From NCBI GenBank assembly GCA_002394725.1, contig DGUQ01000083.1, positions 1-13,228 of the forward strand: a DNA stretch of 13,228 nt, read 5' to 3'. The notes under the pieces were generated by a model that searched no databases, was not told the origin of the DNA, and saw nothing but the letters and a program-made list of their open reading frames with translations. The position numbers were made by a program, and so were the translations under genes. Position 1 is the stretch's first letter, and each line of letters begins with the position of its first letter. Shown here in pieces: positions 6,003 through 13,206 of the stretch. This stretch comes from Ruminococcaceae bacterium UBA4306 (GTDB lineage Bacteria; Bacillota; Clostridia; Oscillospirales; Acutalibacteraceae).

Positions 6003-6665
6003 TCAACCGTTGATCAGGGGCTGATCGAATTCGTACAGCGCGACATTGAGCTCGTGCAGATCAAAACGGCGGTTGACGATGAAATACTCCACGATCACAT
6101 CGAACTTGGAGCTGTGGGACAGCGCGTAGCCTGCCTTGCGCAGAAGCTCAGCGGTCTGATCGAGATCGAGCTCCAGCGCGATCGCAAAGGCGAGGGCAGT
6201 GGGCTTGGACGGACGGTAGAAGGGATTGGAGCGGATCTTGGAGAACAGCTTGCGATCCACCCCGGCGCGCTTATAGCAGGTGCTGTCCCTCATGCCGCGT
6301 TCATCGATCAGGCGGAGCAAAGCCTCTTGAAAGCTCTCGTCGAGCGTATTCAGCCTGCTTGACAAGTCGCCGTAGGCGGCAGTCGGCGTCGGCATACCGA
6401 ACACGCGCTCGGGTTCGCTCGCGGACGGAGCAGGCGCGGCATTGACAGCAGGCGCAGAGGGCACGGCACATTCGTTGAGGATGACGGCGTCATCCGCGGT
6501 TGACGGCTTCTTTGCCGAAAAGCCTGCCGTGCGCGGCATCACACCCTTTGACGCGCGAGGGGCAAGGGGCTGCGCTTCCCGTGCCGCAAAGATCGGCTCG
6601 GGGCTGACATAATGAAGCCGCAGGTATTCGGTTATCTCGGCAAGCAGAGTCCTTTTCGATCGCAT
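6003..6665 (-). CDS. Protein with conserved helical (HTH-like) C-terminal domain of unknown function
   Basis: The 220 residues have three parts: a short N-terminal helix-rich segment (1-35), a low-complexity Ala/Pro/Ser linker (about 65-95), and a dense C-terminal domain (about 108-218). The domain includes FQEALLRLIDERGM, YKRAGVDRKLFSKIRS, RPSKPTALAFAIALEL and KAGYALSHSSKFDVIVEYFI. I recall this domain in Clostridia, alone or fused to other domains such as macro domains; its layout suggests a DNA- or protein-binding helical bundle, but I cannot assign a function. The ATG at 6665 is chosen because AGAGGTGAT lies just upstream; the frame continues upstream into a repeat and that part is not coding. 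It has its own promoter and precedes the VWA gene. Confidence 0.8.
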   Translation of the reverse strand: MRSKRTLLAEITEYLRLHYVSPEPIFAAREAQPLAPRASKGVMPRTAGFSAKKPSTADDAVILNECAVPSAPAVNAAPAPSASEPERVFGMPTPTAAYGDLSSRLNTLDESFQEALLRLIDERGMRDSTCYKRAGVDRKLFSKIRSNPFYRPSKPTALAFAIALELDLDQTAELLRKAGYALSHSSKFDVIVEYFIVNRRFDLHELNVALYEFDQPLING

Positions 6666-6684
6666 ATGATCACCTCTTTCCGCG

Positions 6685-6713
6685 AGTATATCACAAAAAA
6701 GTTGAAATGACAA
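6685..6713 (-). promoter_or_regulatory. Sigma-A promoter for the helical-domain gene
   Basis: On the minus strand TTGTCA (6713-6708) is followed after 17 bases by TATACT (6690-6685), each one base from consensus. Transcription would begin near 6678, very close to the ribosome binding site, so the leader is only about a dozen bases. Confidence 0.8.
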
Positions 6714-6718
6714 ATTTA

Positions 6719-6775
6719 TGTAGGGGACGACGCTTGCGACGTCCCGAACCATATTTGACAGAAGACGTCCCCTAC
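6719..6775. repeat. TGTAGGG-family palindromic repeat, unit D, with a partial inverted second half
   Basis: TGTAGGGGACGACG, CTTG and CGACGTCCC (6719-6745) form a near-perfect hairpin. GTAGGGGACG (6720-6729) also has its exact reverse complement at 6766-6775. It fills the gap between the end of the ECF operon and the promoter of the helical-domain gene. It lacks a T-run, so any role as a terminator is uncertain. Confidence 0.65.
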
Positions 6776-6779
6776 TGTT

Positions 6780-7466
6780 TCATATGCCGTATTTGATCTT
6801 GATTCGGTTCAGCTTGTTGCCCACGGGCTTTCTGAGGAGCAGGAGGAACACCACGTTCGACACGGCATACAGCGCGGTGAACGGCAGCGCCGATAGGATC
6901 GCCGCGGTATACAGCTCCCATTCAAAACCGCCGGCGTACCACAGCACCGTCCAGATATCCATGATGAATGAATACGCCACGCCCGCGAGCACGCCGTAAA
7001 GCAACAGCAAAGCGTTATAGCGGAGCAGCACGCGCGACAGGTAGCCCGCGATCAGTCCGATCAGCCCGAAGCCGAGCATTTGGAACGGCATCCACGGACC
7101 TTGTCCGAACCAGATGTTGGAGATCAGCACGCTCAGCGAGCCGCAGAAGAAGCCTGCCTCCGCGCCGAGGTAGACCGCCGTCATCACGCAGATCGCCGTG
7201 ATCGGCTTGAACAGCGGAATGAACCGCCCGAACACCGCCAGCGCCGTCATGATCGCCGTGATCACCATGCGCCGCGAGCCGATATTCCTCTTTTCAAAGC
7301 CCGTCATAAACAACAGCAGCGCCAGCACCGCGATGCCGAGCGAGATGATCAGGTACCGCTGTCCTTCAAACAAAACCGCGCTGAGCGCGACCAGCACGGG
7401 GATCAGCACAAAGGGGATGCCGTAGCGCAGGATCGTCCGGATCCGGGGACTTTTGATCACTCTCAT
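6780..7466 (-). CDS. ECF transporter S component (substrate-binding membrane subunit), cobalamin-type candidate
   Basis: S components bind a vitamin in the membrane and pass it inward when driven by EcfT and the ATPases. The 228-residue protein is very hydrophobic, with about six membrane segments beyond an N-terminal pair (16-55), and a basic C-terminus. RMVITAIMTALAVFGRF (66-82) carries the AxxxA helix motif (A71, A75) used to dock on EcfT. The loop SNIWFGQGPWMPFQM (116-130) between membrane helices is typical of a group of Clostridial S components that includes CbrT-like proteins; the substrate is not proven. The ATG at 7466 overlaps the ATPase stop as ATGA, and GGAGG precedes it, so translation is probably coupled. 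The neighbouring DUF4430 proteins support a cobalamin or corrinoid substrate. Confidence 0.88.
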   Translation of the reverse strand: MRVIKSPRIRTILRYGIPFVLIPVLVALSAVLFEGQRYLIISLGIAVLALLLFMTGFEKRNIGSRRMVITAIMTALAVFGRFIPLFKPITAICVMTAVYLGAEAGFFCGSLSVLISNIWFGQGPWMPFQMLGFGLIGLIAGYLSRVLLRYNALLLLYGVLAGVAYSFIMDIWTVLWYAGGFEWELYTAAILSALPFTALYAVSNVVFLLLLRKPVGNKLNRIKIKYGI

Positions 7467-9328
7467 ACCGCGCCTCCGTCCGATGAAAACCGTTTGGCGG
7501 CGAGCGCTACGGTATACGCGCCGTCGCAAAAGCGCCTTGTGACGCGTGAGGCGGCGGTGGTGTAAAAGCGGTTGTCGGTCATGAAGCGGTTGGTGCGGTC
7601 AATTGCCGCGATCCGACCCTGCGCGAACAGGGCGCATCGGTCGGCGCACAACGCGGCGAATTCCACATCATGGGTGATCAGCAGGACGGTCACGCCGTCC
7701 TGTTTCAATTGGCGGATCACCTTGAGCAGCAGCGCCTTTCGGTTGGCGTCCAGCCCCTTGGACGGCTCGTCCATGATGAGGAAACGCGGCTTGGCAGCCA
7801 GCGACTTACACAAGGCAACAAGCTGCCGCTCACCGCCCGAGATATCGTAGGGGTGGCGGACGTATAAGGGCGACAGGTCAAAGGGCAGCTGCTGCATGAC
7901 CGCATCACAGCCCTTCAGCTCCTTCCCTACCGTTTCACACAGGAACACGCTCTCCGCGTCCTGCGGCAGCAGGCTGAGATTCCCTTTGTATAAGCTTCCG
8001 TTTTGATAGTCCTTCAAGGGTCTGCCGAACAGCTTGACTGTGCCTGAGTACGGCTTGCGCAGTCCTGCCGCGACTGCCGCCGCAGTGCTTTTGCCTGCGC
8101 CGTTCGCGCCGAGCAGCGCGAACACCTCGCCCCTGTACACGGTCAAGTCAAGATCGCGCAGGATATCCGCGCCCCGGCGCTCATAACGAAAACGGATATT
8201 CTTCAATGTCAACGCTTCTTCGGTCAAGGGGGCGTCCGCATGCTCCGAAGGCACTTCTTTTATCCGCAAGCTGCCGACAAAGCGCTGTCCCTCGCGCACG
8301 CTCAACGGCATTTCAGGCTCCCTTTGGTAAAGGTGCTCCCCGTTGGGGAGACGTCGCGCAGCGACAGAGGGGGAGCCGCTTCCGGCGAGGAGGCTGTCAC
8401 CGAACGGTGACTGAGGGATTGCATAATTTGTCTGAGCGGAGCGAGTAACTAAATGAAACAGCCGTGCCGCCGTGGGCAGGAACGCTGTAAACCTGCTGTC
8501 GTTACCGATCATCCGCGCCACATCACGCGGCGTATCGTCGTACACGAGCCTTCCCCCGTCGAGGATGACGATCCTGTCGGAGATCGGGAAGAGCTCCTCG
8601 CACCGATGCTCGCACAACAGTACCGTCACGCCTGTCTCCCGATTGAGGCGGTACACAGTCTCGATAAAGCGCGCGGCGGCGATCGGATCGAGCTGAGCCG
8701 TCGGCTCATCGAGCAGGAGCAGCTCGGGATCGGCGATCATCACCGCCGCAAGATTGAGGAGCTGTTTTTCACCGCCCGAGAGGGTCGCCGTGTCACGCTC
8801 CATCCATCGGTCAATGCCGAAGTAGGACGCGATCTCCGCTACGCGGCGCGCGATATCCTGTTGCCGCGTGCCGAGGTTCTCGAGCGTGAACGCCAGCTCA
8901 TGCCATACCTTGTCGGTGACGATCTGTTCCTCGGGATCCTGCGCGACATAGCCGACCATCCGCGCGGATTCACGCGGAGCCATCGCGTCGATATCGGTTC
9001 CGTTATATTCGATCGTGCCCTGCAGCTCCCCATTCTGCCGCAGCTCGGGCTTGAAGAGGCGCAGCAGGGTGCTTTTGCCCGAGCCTGTCGCCCCCATCAG
9101 GGTGATGAACTCACCGCGCTCGATGGAGAGGTCGATATCGGACAGCGCCCTATGCCGATTATCGGAACGAACGCCGTCCTTATCTGAAACGATACGGGAG
9201 GAGCATTCCTCGGCGGAGACGCCTCCCCCACTGTCACTTCGTGACGTCTCCCCAACGGGGAGCACCCCTCCCCTACCATTCGGATCGGGGTAAGTGTAAC
9301 TCAGGTTTTTGACAGTAACAAGCGCCAT
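7463..9328 (-). CDS. Energy-coupling factor ATPase, two ABC domains in one chain
   Basis: It powers the ECF importer; the two ATPase halves usually made as EcfA1 and EcfA2 are fused here (621 residues). Domain 1 has Walker A GATGSGKST (79-87), Q-loop AQDPEEQ (129-135), signature LSGGEKQ (183-189), Walker B LLLLDEP and switch His241. Domain 2 has GANGAGKST (407-415), PQD (455-457), ISGGERQ (496-502), FLIMDEP (516-522) and ITHD (551-554). All catalytic residues are present in both, so both sites look active. Two palindromic repeats lie inside the gene in frame: residues about 18-42, between the A-loop and the strand before Walker A, and about 302-338, in the linker between domains. The ATG at 9328 has GGAGG seven bases upstream and overlaps ecfT by 28 bases; its stop overlaps the S-component start. 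Confidence 0.95.
   Translation of the reverse strand: MALVTVKNLSYTYPDPNGRGGVLPVGETSRSDSGGGVSAEECSSRIVSDKDGVRSDNRHRALSDIDLSIERGEFITLMGATGSGKSTLLRLFKPELRQNGELQGTIEYNGTDIDAMAPRESARMVGYVAQDPEEQIVTDKVWHELAFTLENLGTRQQDIARRVAEIASYFGIDRWMERDTATLSGGEKQLLNLAAVMIADPELLLLDEPTAQLDPIAAARFIETVYRLNRETGVTVLLCEHRCEELFPISDRIVILDGGRLVYDDTPRDVARMIGNDSRFTAFLPTAARLFHLVTRSAQTNYAIPQSPFGDSLLAGSGSPSVAARRLPNGEHLYQREPEMPLSVREGQRFVGSLRIKEVPSEHADAPLTEEALTLKNIRFRYERRGADILRDLDLTVYRGEVFALLGANGAGKSTAAAVAAGLRKPYSGTVKLFGRPLKDYQNGSLYKGNLSLLPQDAESVFLCETVGKELKGCDAVMQQLPFDLSPLYVRHPYDISGGERQLVALCKSLAAKPRFLIMDEPSKGLDANRKALLLKVIRQLKQDGVTVLLITHDVEFAALCADRCALFAQGRIAAIDRTNRFMTDNRFYTTAASRVTRRFCDGAYTVALAAKRFSSDGGAV
8315..8423 (+). repeat. 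Palindromic repeat inserted in frame in the ATPase gene, interdomain copy
   Basis: The stretch holds GGTGCTCCCCGTTGGGGAG, ACGTCGCGCAGCGAC and GGCTGTCACCGAACGGTGAC, each an internal palindrome. It resembles the small intergenic GGCTCCC..GACTGAGGG repeats common in gut Clostridia. On the coding strand it reads through without a stop and supplies about 37 linker residues (including IPQSPFGDSLLAGSG). It is homologous to 9203-9275, in the opposite orientation. Confidence 0.75.
9203..9275 (-). repeat. Palindromic repeat inserted in frame in the ATPase gene, N-terminal copy
   Basis: Read on the minus strand it begins GGTGCTCCCCGTTGGGGAG and continues ACGTCACGAAGTGAC, then GGGGGAG. The first 24 bases are identical to the copy near 8332, and the differences that follow are largely compensatory in the stem (CGCGCAGCG against CACGAAGTG). 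It encodes about 25 Gly/Ser-rich residues before Walker A. Confidence 0.75.
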
Positions 9329-10167
9329 CGGATCGCCTCCCTTCCGTTGATGATCAGCGGCAAAACGCTCAACACGGTGAACGCCGCCGCGCCTGTGATC
9401 CCCCACGGGGTCAGCAGGTTCATGCTGAGCGCAGGGTAAAACGCCGCCCTGCTGTGATAAATGCCGACAGCCGTCAGGGCTGTGAGCAGGACACAAATGA
9501 GTATAACGAGCACATCATATTTGTGCACACGATAGACGGCGAACGAGGTGCGTCTGCCTGTTCCGTAACCGCGCGACTCCATGCTCTCGGCTGTGACAAT
9601 GCCGTTCTCGAGCGTCCACGTGATCAGGATGGACAGCACCCGTGCCCTGCCGCGCACCGCGTCGATCAGATTGCCGTCGTCGAACAGTCCCAGCGCGCGC
9701 TGGCTGTCACGGATCTTGCGCCACCGCACCCGAAGGAGCGCCGTATAACGGATCGCCATCGATAACAGCAGGGCGATTTGCGGCGAGAAACGCCCGAAGA
9801 GGTACAGCACCCTGTCCGAGGTCATCACCTTGGAAAGATCACGCAGACGGTACAATGCCGTCGTGAGCATGCTTGCCGCGCACAGTCCGTAGGCCGTCGC
9901 TTCCAGCGTGATAGGATTATCGTTGAGGAAGAACAGCGGCGTCGCGCCCTTATGGACGAAGATCGGATTGAGCAGCGCCGCGATCAGGAACACCGCGAGC
10001 GAGAAGATATGCGCTCTTTTGTCCGCTGTGCCGCCGATGACCGCGCTGAGGATGGAGGTCAAGAGCGCAATACACAGGAGCAAAGGGTTCATCGAGAACA
10101 TGATGATCCCCAGCACACAGAGGTAGTACACCGCCACGGTGAACGGATTCAGTTGTTCAAAGCGCAT
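9301..10167 (-). CDS. ecfT: ECF transporter transmembrane component EcfT
   Basis: EcfT couples the ATPases to the S component in the membrane. The 288 residues show N-terminal hydrophobic helices (12-70), a central region with helices near 88-105 and 125-145, a long amphipathic coupling region (145-210) and a C-terminal helix pair (217-274). The coupling region contains RYTALLRVRWRKIRDSQRAL and the second coupling motif ESRGYGTGRRT (197-207). The usual first Ala-Arg-Gly motif is not clear; QRALG (156-160) stands in its place. The ATG at 10167 follows GGAGGTG at five bases. Its end overlaps the ATPase start by 28 bases, so the two are translationally linked. A repeat element separates it from the transcobalamin-like gene upstream, which may or may not share its transcript. 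Confidence 0.93.
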   Translation of the reverse strand: MRFEQLNPFTVAVYYLCVLGIIMFSMNPLLLCIALLTSILSAVIGGTADKRAHIFSLAVFLIAALLNPIFVHKGATPLFFLNDNPITLEATAYGLCAASMLTTALYRLRDLSKVMTSDRVLYLFGRFSPQIALLLSMAIRYTALLRVRWRKIRDSQRALGLFDDGNLIDAVRGRARVLSILITWTLENGIVTAESMESRGYGTGRRTSFAVYRVHKYDVLVILICVLLTALTAVGIYHSRAAFYPALSMNLLTPWGITGAAAFTVLSVLPLIINGREAIRWRLLLSKT

Positions 10168-10184
10168 GGGAACACCTCCGGTAG

Positions 10185-10342
10185 AGTTAGGAGTGAGGAG
10201 TTAGGAGTTAGGAGTTTCGGGTGGGCGTTGCCCACACCCATTTATTACTTGCTTCATCATCTTAGCGATTCCCAAAAGCGAAGCATAACAAACGTATCCG
10301 ATCTCACCTTAACTCCTCACTCCTCACTCCTAACTCCTCACT
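10185..10342. repeat. Inverted element with four heptamer repeats at each end
   Basis: The left end (10185-10216) holds four tandem AGGAGTK heptamers and the right end (10309-10342) holds four in reverse complement, with about 92 bases between. The centre carries a hairpin GTGGGC GTT GCCCAC (about 10221-10235) and a looser pairing of GCTTC with GAAGC. The right end overlaps the TAG stop of the transcobalamin-like gene. It resembles a small non-coding mobile or dispersed repeat. Confidence 0.75.
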
Positions 10343-12209
10343 ATTTTAAATCCCTTCCGATATTCGTCGTATACAGCCACTCGATGTTGTCGCCGTCGCG
10401 GACGGTACAGCTCTGACAGCCCACATCGGGGAATTCTCCGTTGACGCGGTACATCCAGCCGGACAGCTCGCCGTAATCGAACTCGTACAGTCCGTCGATG
10501 CCAGCGATATACGCCGCGCCGTCACTGCCGCGGTTATCGATCAAAATGCGGTAGGTACGCGCCGCGTCTTGCAGAACGTCATACACCGTATCGCCCGAGG
10601 ACGCGGTAAATTCCGTGGTATCGAGGATAACGCAGCTATCGGGGATCGTGTTGTTTTTCTTCTCCAGCTCCTTGATCGTGTCGCAACGGATGCTGAGCGT
10701 AACGGTGAAGTCACCCTCCGTCTCCGGCGGCTGATAATGCTCTTCTGCTGATTCAAAATTCGTTAAAAGAATAAAAAGTACGCCTGCCGCCGCGATCACC
10801 GCCACGGCGATATAATGCTTTTTGTTGCGTTTTTTCAAGAGATACAGTACCGCGCACACGCCGCCCGCCGCCGCGATCACGCCGAGGATCGCGTAGGGCT
10901 TATAGCTGCCCGAGCCGCTTTCATCCGCGGAAGCGGCATGCAGTGCCGTATCGTCGGTTGCGGAAGATTGAAAATCGCCGTGTTCATCGGAAAACACACG
11001 TGTTTCACGCGGCGGATTCTCGGTTTCACTGACGTTGACCGTCACCCTCTCCCCTGCCGCGTTGGTGGACTCGATAAACCGCTGACCGTTGATCGTGATG
11101 ATACGGTTGCCGTTGCTGTCGACCTGTGCCTGACTGTCGCCGCTGTGATCGGAGCCGCCCGACGAACCGCTGCCGTTCGAGCCGGAATTGCCGCCCGACT
11201 GTGAGCCGCCGCCTGAGCTGCCGGATTGTCCCGAACCGCCCGAACCGTTGTCGGACGGTGTGCCGTGGACGACATGATCGAGCTGATAAAAGCCGCCTTG
11301 TCCATCGCACATCCTGCGGTATGCCGTCAACGCGCAAAACACCTCGACGGTCGCGGTGGCGTTGCCGTCACTGCCCGTATGCGAGAAGCCGCCGTTCGAC
11401 AGACGATAATCGAGCATCGCCTCCATCACGGAGGTGCCGTTCTTGCTAAATCTGCCGTCGTTCTGCGGATCGATCCCCAGATCCGACAGCGCCATGACCA
11501 CCTGCGCGGCGCTCTCGCAGTTCTCGGCGCCCATCGTCTTGAAGCCGCCGCTGTTAAGCTGTCGCTCGGACAGCCAACTGACCGCGCGATCCACAGCGGC
11601 AGTCACATCGCCTCTGCCGCCGTAATGGGGCGCGAGCGCCTGCAGGGTCATCGCGGTCACATCCACGTCGCCCCATGAGCCCATCACTGCCCAGCCGCCT
11701 TCCTCCATCTCTCGGGAGAGGATTTCGCTGAGCAAGCCGTCGGTGCTGTATAAGCTGCTGTGATAGCCGTTGTTGAGCAGATGAAGCCCGAACACCAGAC
11801 TCATCATGCCCATGTCGCCGATCGCTTCATCCGCGGTGTCGGCGATATAGCGGTCGGTACTGCCGACCGCCGCGAGGGTGAGGGCGTATTTTTCGCGACT
11901 GGTTGCGGAGGCGACCGTGTGATCGTCGAGGTAGGAGAGCAGGGCGTTTTCATAACGGGAAAAATCATAATCGCCCGACTGGGACAGCGCGAGGATATAG
12001 AATTCCGACATCGTACCGGCGTTGTCGGATAGATAGCCGTCGATGAATGCCTGCGCGTTTTGATAGCCGTTATATGCAATGATACCGTCACACAGGCTTT
12101 GCACCTGCGCGACGGTATAGGATTGCGCGCCTACGGGAACTGCCGACAGAACGCCGCAGACCAGCGTCGTCACGCACAGCAGTATCGCGAAGAGCTTATT
12201 TCTTAACAT
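10341..12209 (-). CDS. Exported alpha/alpha-barrel plus DUF4430 protein, transcobalamin-like architecture
   Basis: The 622 residues begin with a signal peptide (1-29). Residues about 30-310 form a squalene-cyclase-like alpha/alpha barrel, with recurring GGW/GGF motifs (171, 221, 273, 305) each next to helix-rich segments. A Gly/Ser/Asn-rich linker (318-360) and a polar stretch follow. Two hydrophobic helices (about 438-458 and 466-483) are joined by a basic loop KKRNKKH, and a C-terminal DUF4430 domain (500-622) contains ASSGDTVYDVLQDAA and ELSGWMYRVNGEFP. The same barrel-then-DUF4430 order builds animal transcobalamin and intrinsic factor. With the ECF genes downstream, a role in capturing cobalamin or a related ligand at the cell surface is inferred. 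The ATG at 12209 overlaps the preceding gene by 14 bases; its ribosome binding site is weak, suggesting coupling. Confidence 0.9.
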   Translation of the reverse strand: MLRNKLFAILLCVTTLVCGVLSAVPVGAQSYTVAQVQSLCDGIIAYNGYQNAQAFIDGYLSDNAGTMSEFYILALSQSGDYDFSRYENALLSYLDDHTVASATSREKYALTLAAVGSTDRYIADTADEAIGDMGMMSLVFGLHLLNNGYHSSLYSTDGLLSEILSREMEEGGWAVMGSWGDVDVTAMTLQALAPHYGGRGDVTAAVDRAVSWLSERQLNSGGFKTMGAENCESAAQVVMALSDLGIDPQNDGRFSKNGTSVMEAMLDYRLSNGGFSHTGSDGNATATVEVFCALTAYRRMCDGQGGFYQLDHVVHGTPSDNGSGGSGQSGSSGGGSQSGGNSGSNGSGSSGGSDHSGDSQAQVDSNGNRIITINGQRFIESTNAAGERVTVNVSETENPPRETRVFSDEHGDFQSSATDDTALHAASADESGSGSYKPYAILGVIAAAGGVCAVLYLLKKRNKKHYIAVAVIAAAGVLFILLTNFESAEEHYQPPETEGDFTVTLSIRCDTIKELEKKNNTIPDSCVILDTTEFTASSGDTVYDVLQDAARTYRILIDNRGSDGAAYIAGIDGLYEFDYGELSGWMYRVNGEFPDVGCQSCTVRDGDNIEWLYTTNIGRDLK

Positions 12210-13206
12210 AATGCTTACGATAGAATACGACCGCGCCGATGATACCGGCAAGGCAAACTGCCGCGATCACGATCCACAGGATCAGGTTGCTGACGTCGCC
12301 TGTCTTTGGGGTAGCGGAAGAGGAGCTGTCCTTAGTGGCGGTATCCTTGGTAGCAGAATCCTTGGTGGACTCGTCATTGGTAGCTGCCGCCTCGGTCGCG
12401 GAGACCGCGGTATCATCCGTATCCTCTACATTCGCGATGACGGTCGGAGCCTCGGTAGCGACAGCCTGATCGGGAGTCGCCTTACCCTTGCCGATCGACT
12501 TCAAAAGACAGATCGGGGGGACAATTCGCATATCCTTGACCTCGGCGCTGATCACCCTCTCATAGCCGTTGGGATCACCGTAGCCGTAGTAGAAGCTGGC
12601 TTTGCCTTGCGCGTCGGTGACAACTTTGTTCTTTTGCCCGTCGAGGGTAATCTCCGCGCCGGAAACAGGCTCGGTATAGGGCTTGCCCTCCGCGTCGAAG
12701 CCGGTCTTCATCATCGTCAGCTCGACGGCGATCGTCGTGCTCTCATCTTCGATATACTGCGGCTCAAAATAGGTATATACGTCGCTGAAATCCTTTGTAT
12801 CGGTATAGATGAACGCGACGACATAATCATCTGCCTTGACGGGATCGGTCATGCTCCACGCAAAGGCGTTGTTGACTAAATAGCCATAGCTGCCGCCGTT
12901 TGCAACGCCCCACAGCTTTGTCAGCGAGAGACCCCACTTGGTTTTCTCGGTGGCATAGCCTGCCGCGGCGCCGCCTTCATAGAATTGCTCGTGAGCGGCA
13001 TAGAGGGTATCGTTGACGGTCAAAGCGCCGTCCTTGTCGATATCGGTGACGGTCACGGTCTTATACGCTACCGCGAACTCACTCTTTTCATCGATGATGG
13101 TGACATGCACATCGACGCTGTCTGTCGCTTCCTCCGCAGATACAAACAGCATACTGACGGACAGCACCAACAGTACGGATAACACTAATGCAATCATCTT
13201 TTTCAT
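12196..13206 (-). CDS. Cell-surface protein with DUF4430-like domain, Ig-like domain and C-terminal anchor
   Basis: The 336 residues start with a signal peptide (1-24, ending SAEE). Residues 30-146 form a DUF4430-like beta domain, with LTVNDTLYAAHEQFYEGG and GGSYGYLVNNAFAWSM matching the turn-and-strand pattern of that family. Residues about 158-235 form an Ig-like or carboxypeptidase-regulatory-like beta domain (VSGAEITLDG, VTDAQGKASF). A Thr/Ala/Asp-rich linker (245-298) follows, then TPKTGD (299-304), a membrane helix (306-328) and a basic tail RKHYVKK. TPKTGD resembles sortase LPXTG-type signals but lacks the leading Leu, so it may simply be a membrane anchor. The ATG at 13206 has GAGG nine bases upstream. 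It is the first gene seen in the operon, and its promoter lies beyond the window. Confidence 0.88.
   Translation of the reverse strand: MKKMIALVLSVLLVLSVSMLFVSAEEATDSVDVHVTIIDEKSEFAVAYKTVTVTDIDKDGALTVNDTLYAAHEQFYEGGAAAGYATEKTKWGLSLTKLWGVANGGSYGYLVNNAFAWSMTDPVKADDYVVAFIYTDTKDFSDVYTYFEPQYIEDESTTIAVELTMMKTGFDAEGKPYTEPVSGAEITLDGQKNKVVTDAQGKASFYYGYGDPNGYERVISAEVKDMRIVPPICLLKSIGKGKATPDQAVATEAPTVIANVEDTDDTAVSATEAAATNDESTKDSATKDTATKDSSSSATPKTGDVSNLILWIVIAAVCLAGIIGAVVFYRKHYVKK

Noticed and set aside
8453..9187. Plus-strand open frame opposite the ECF ATPase
   Set aside because: The opposite strand carries full Walker and signature motifs; this frame is a shadow.
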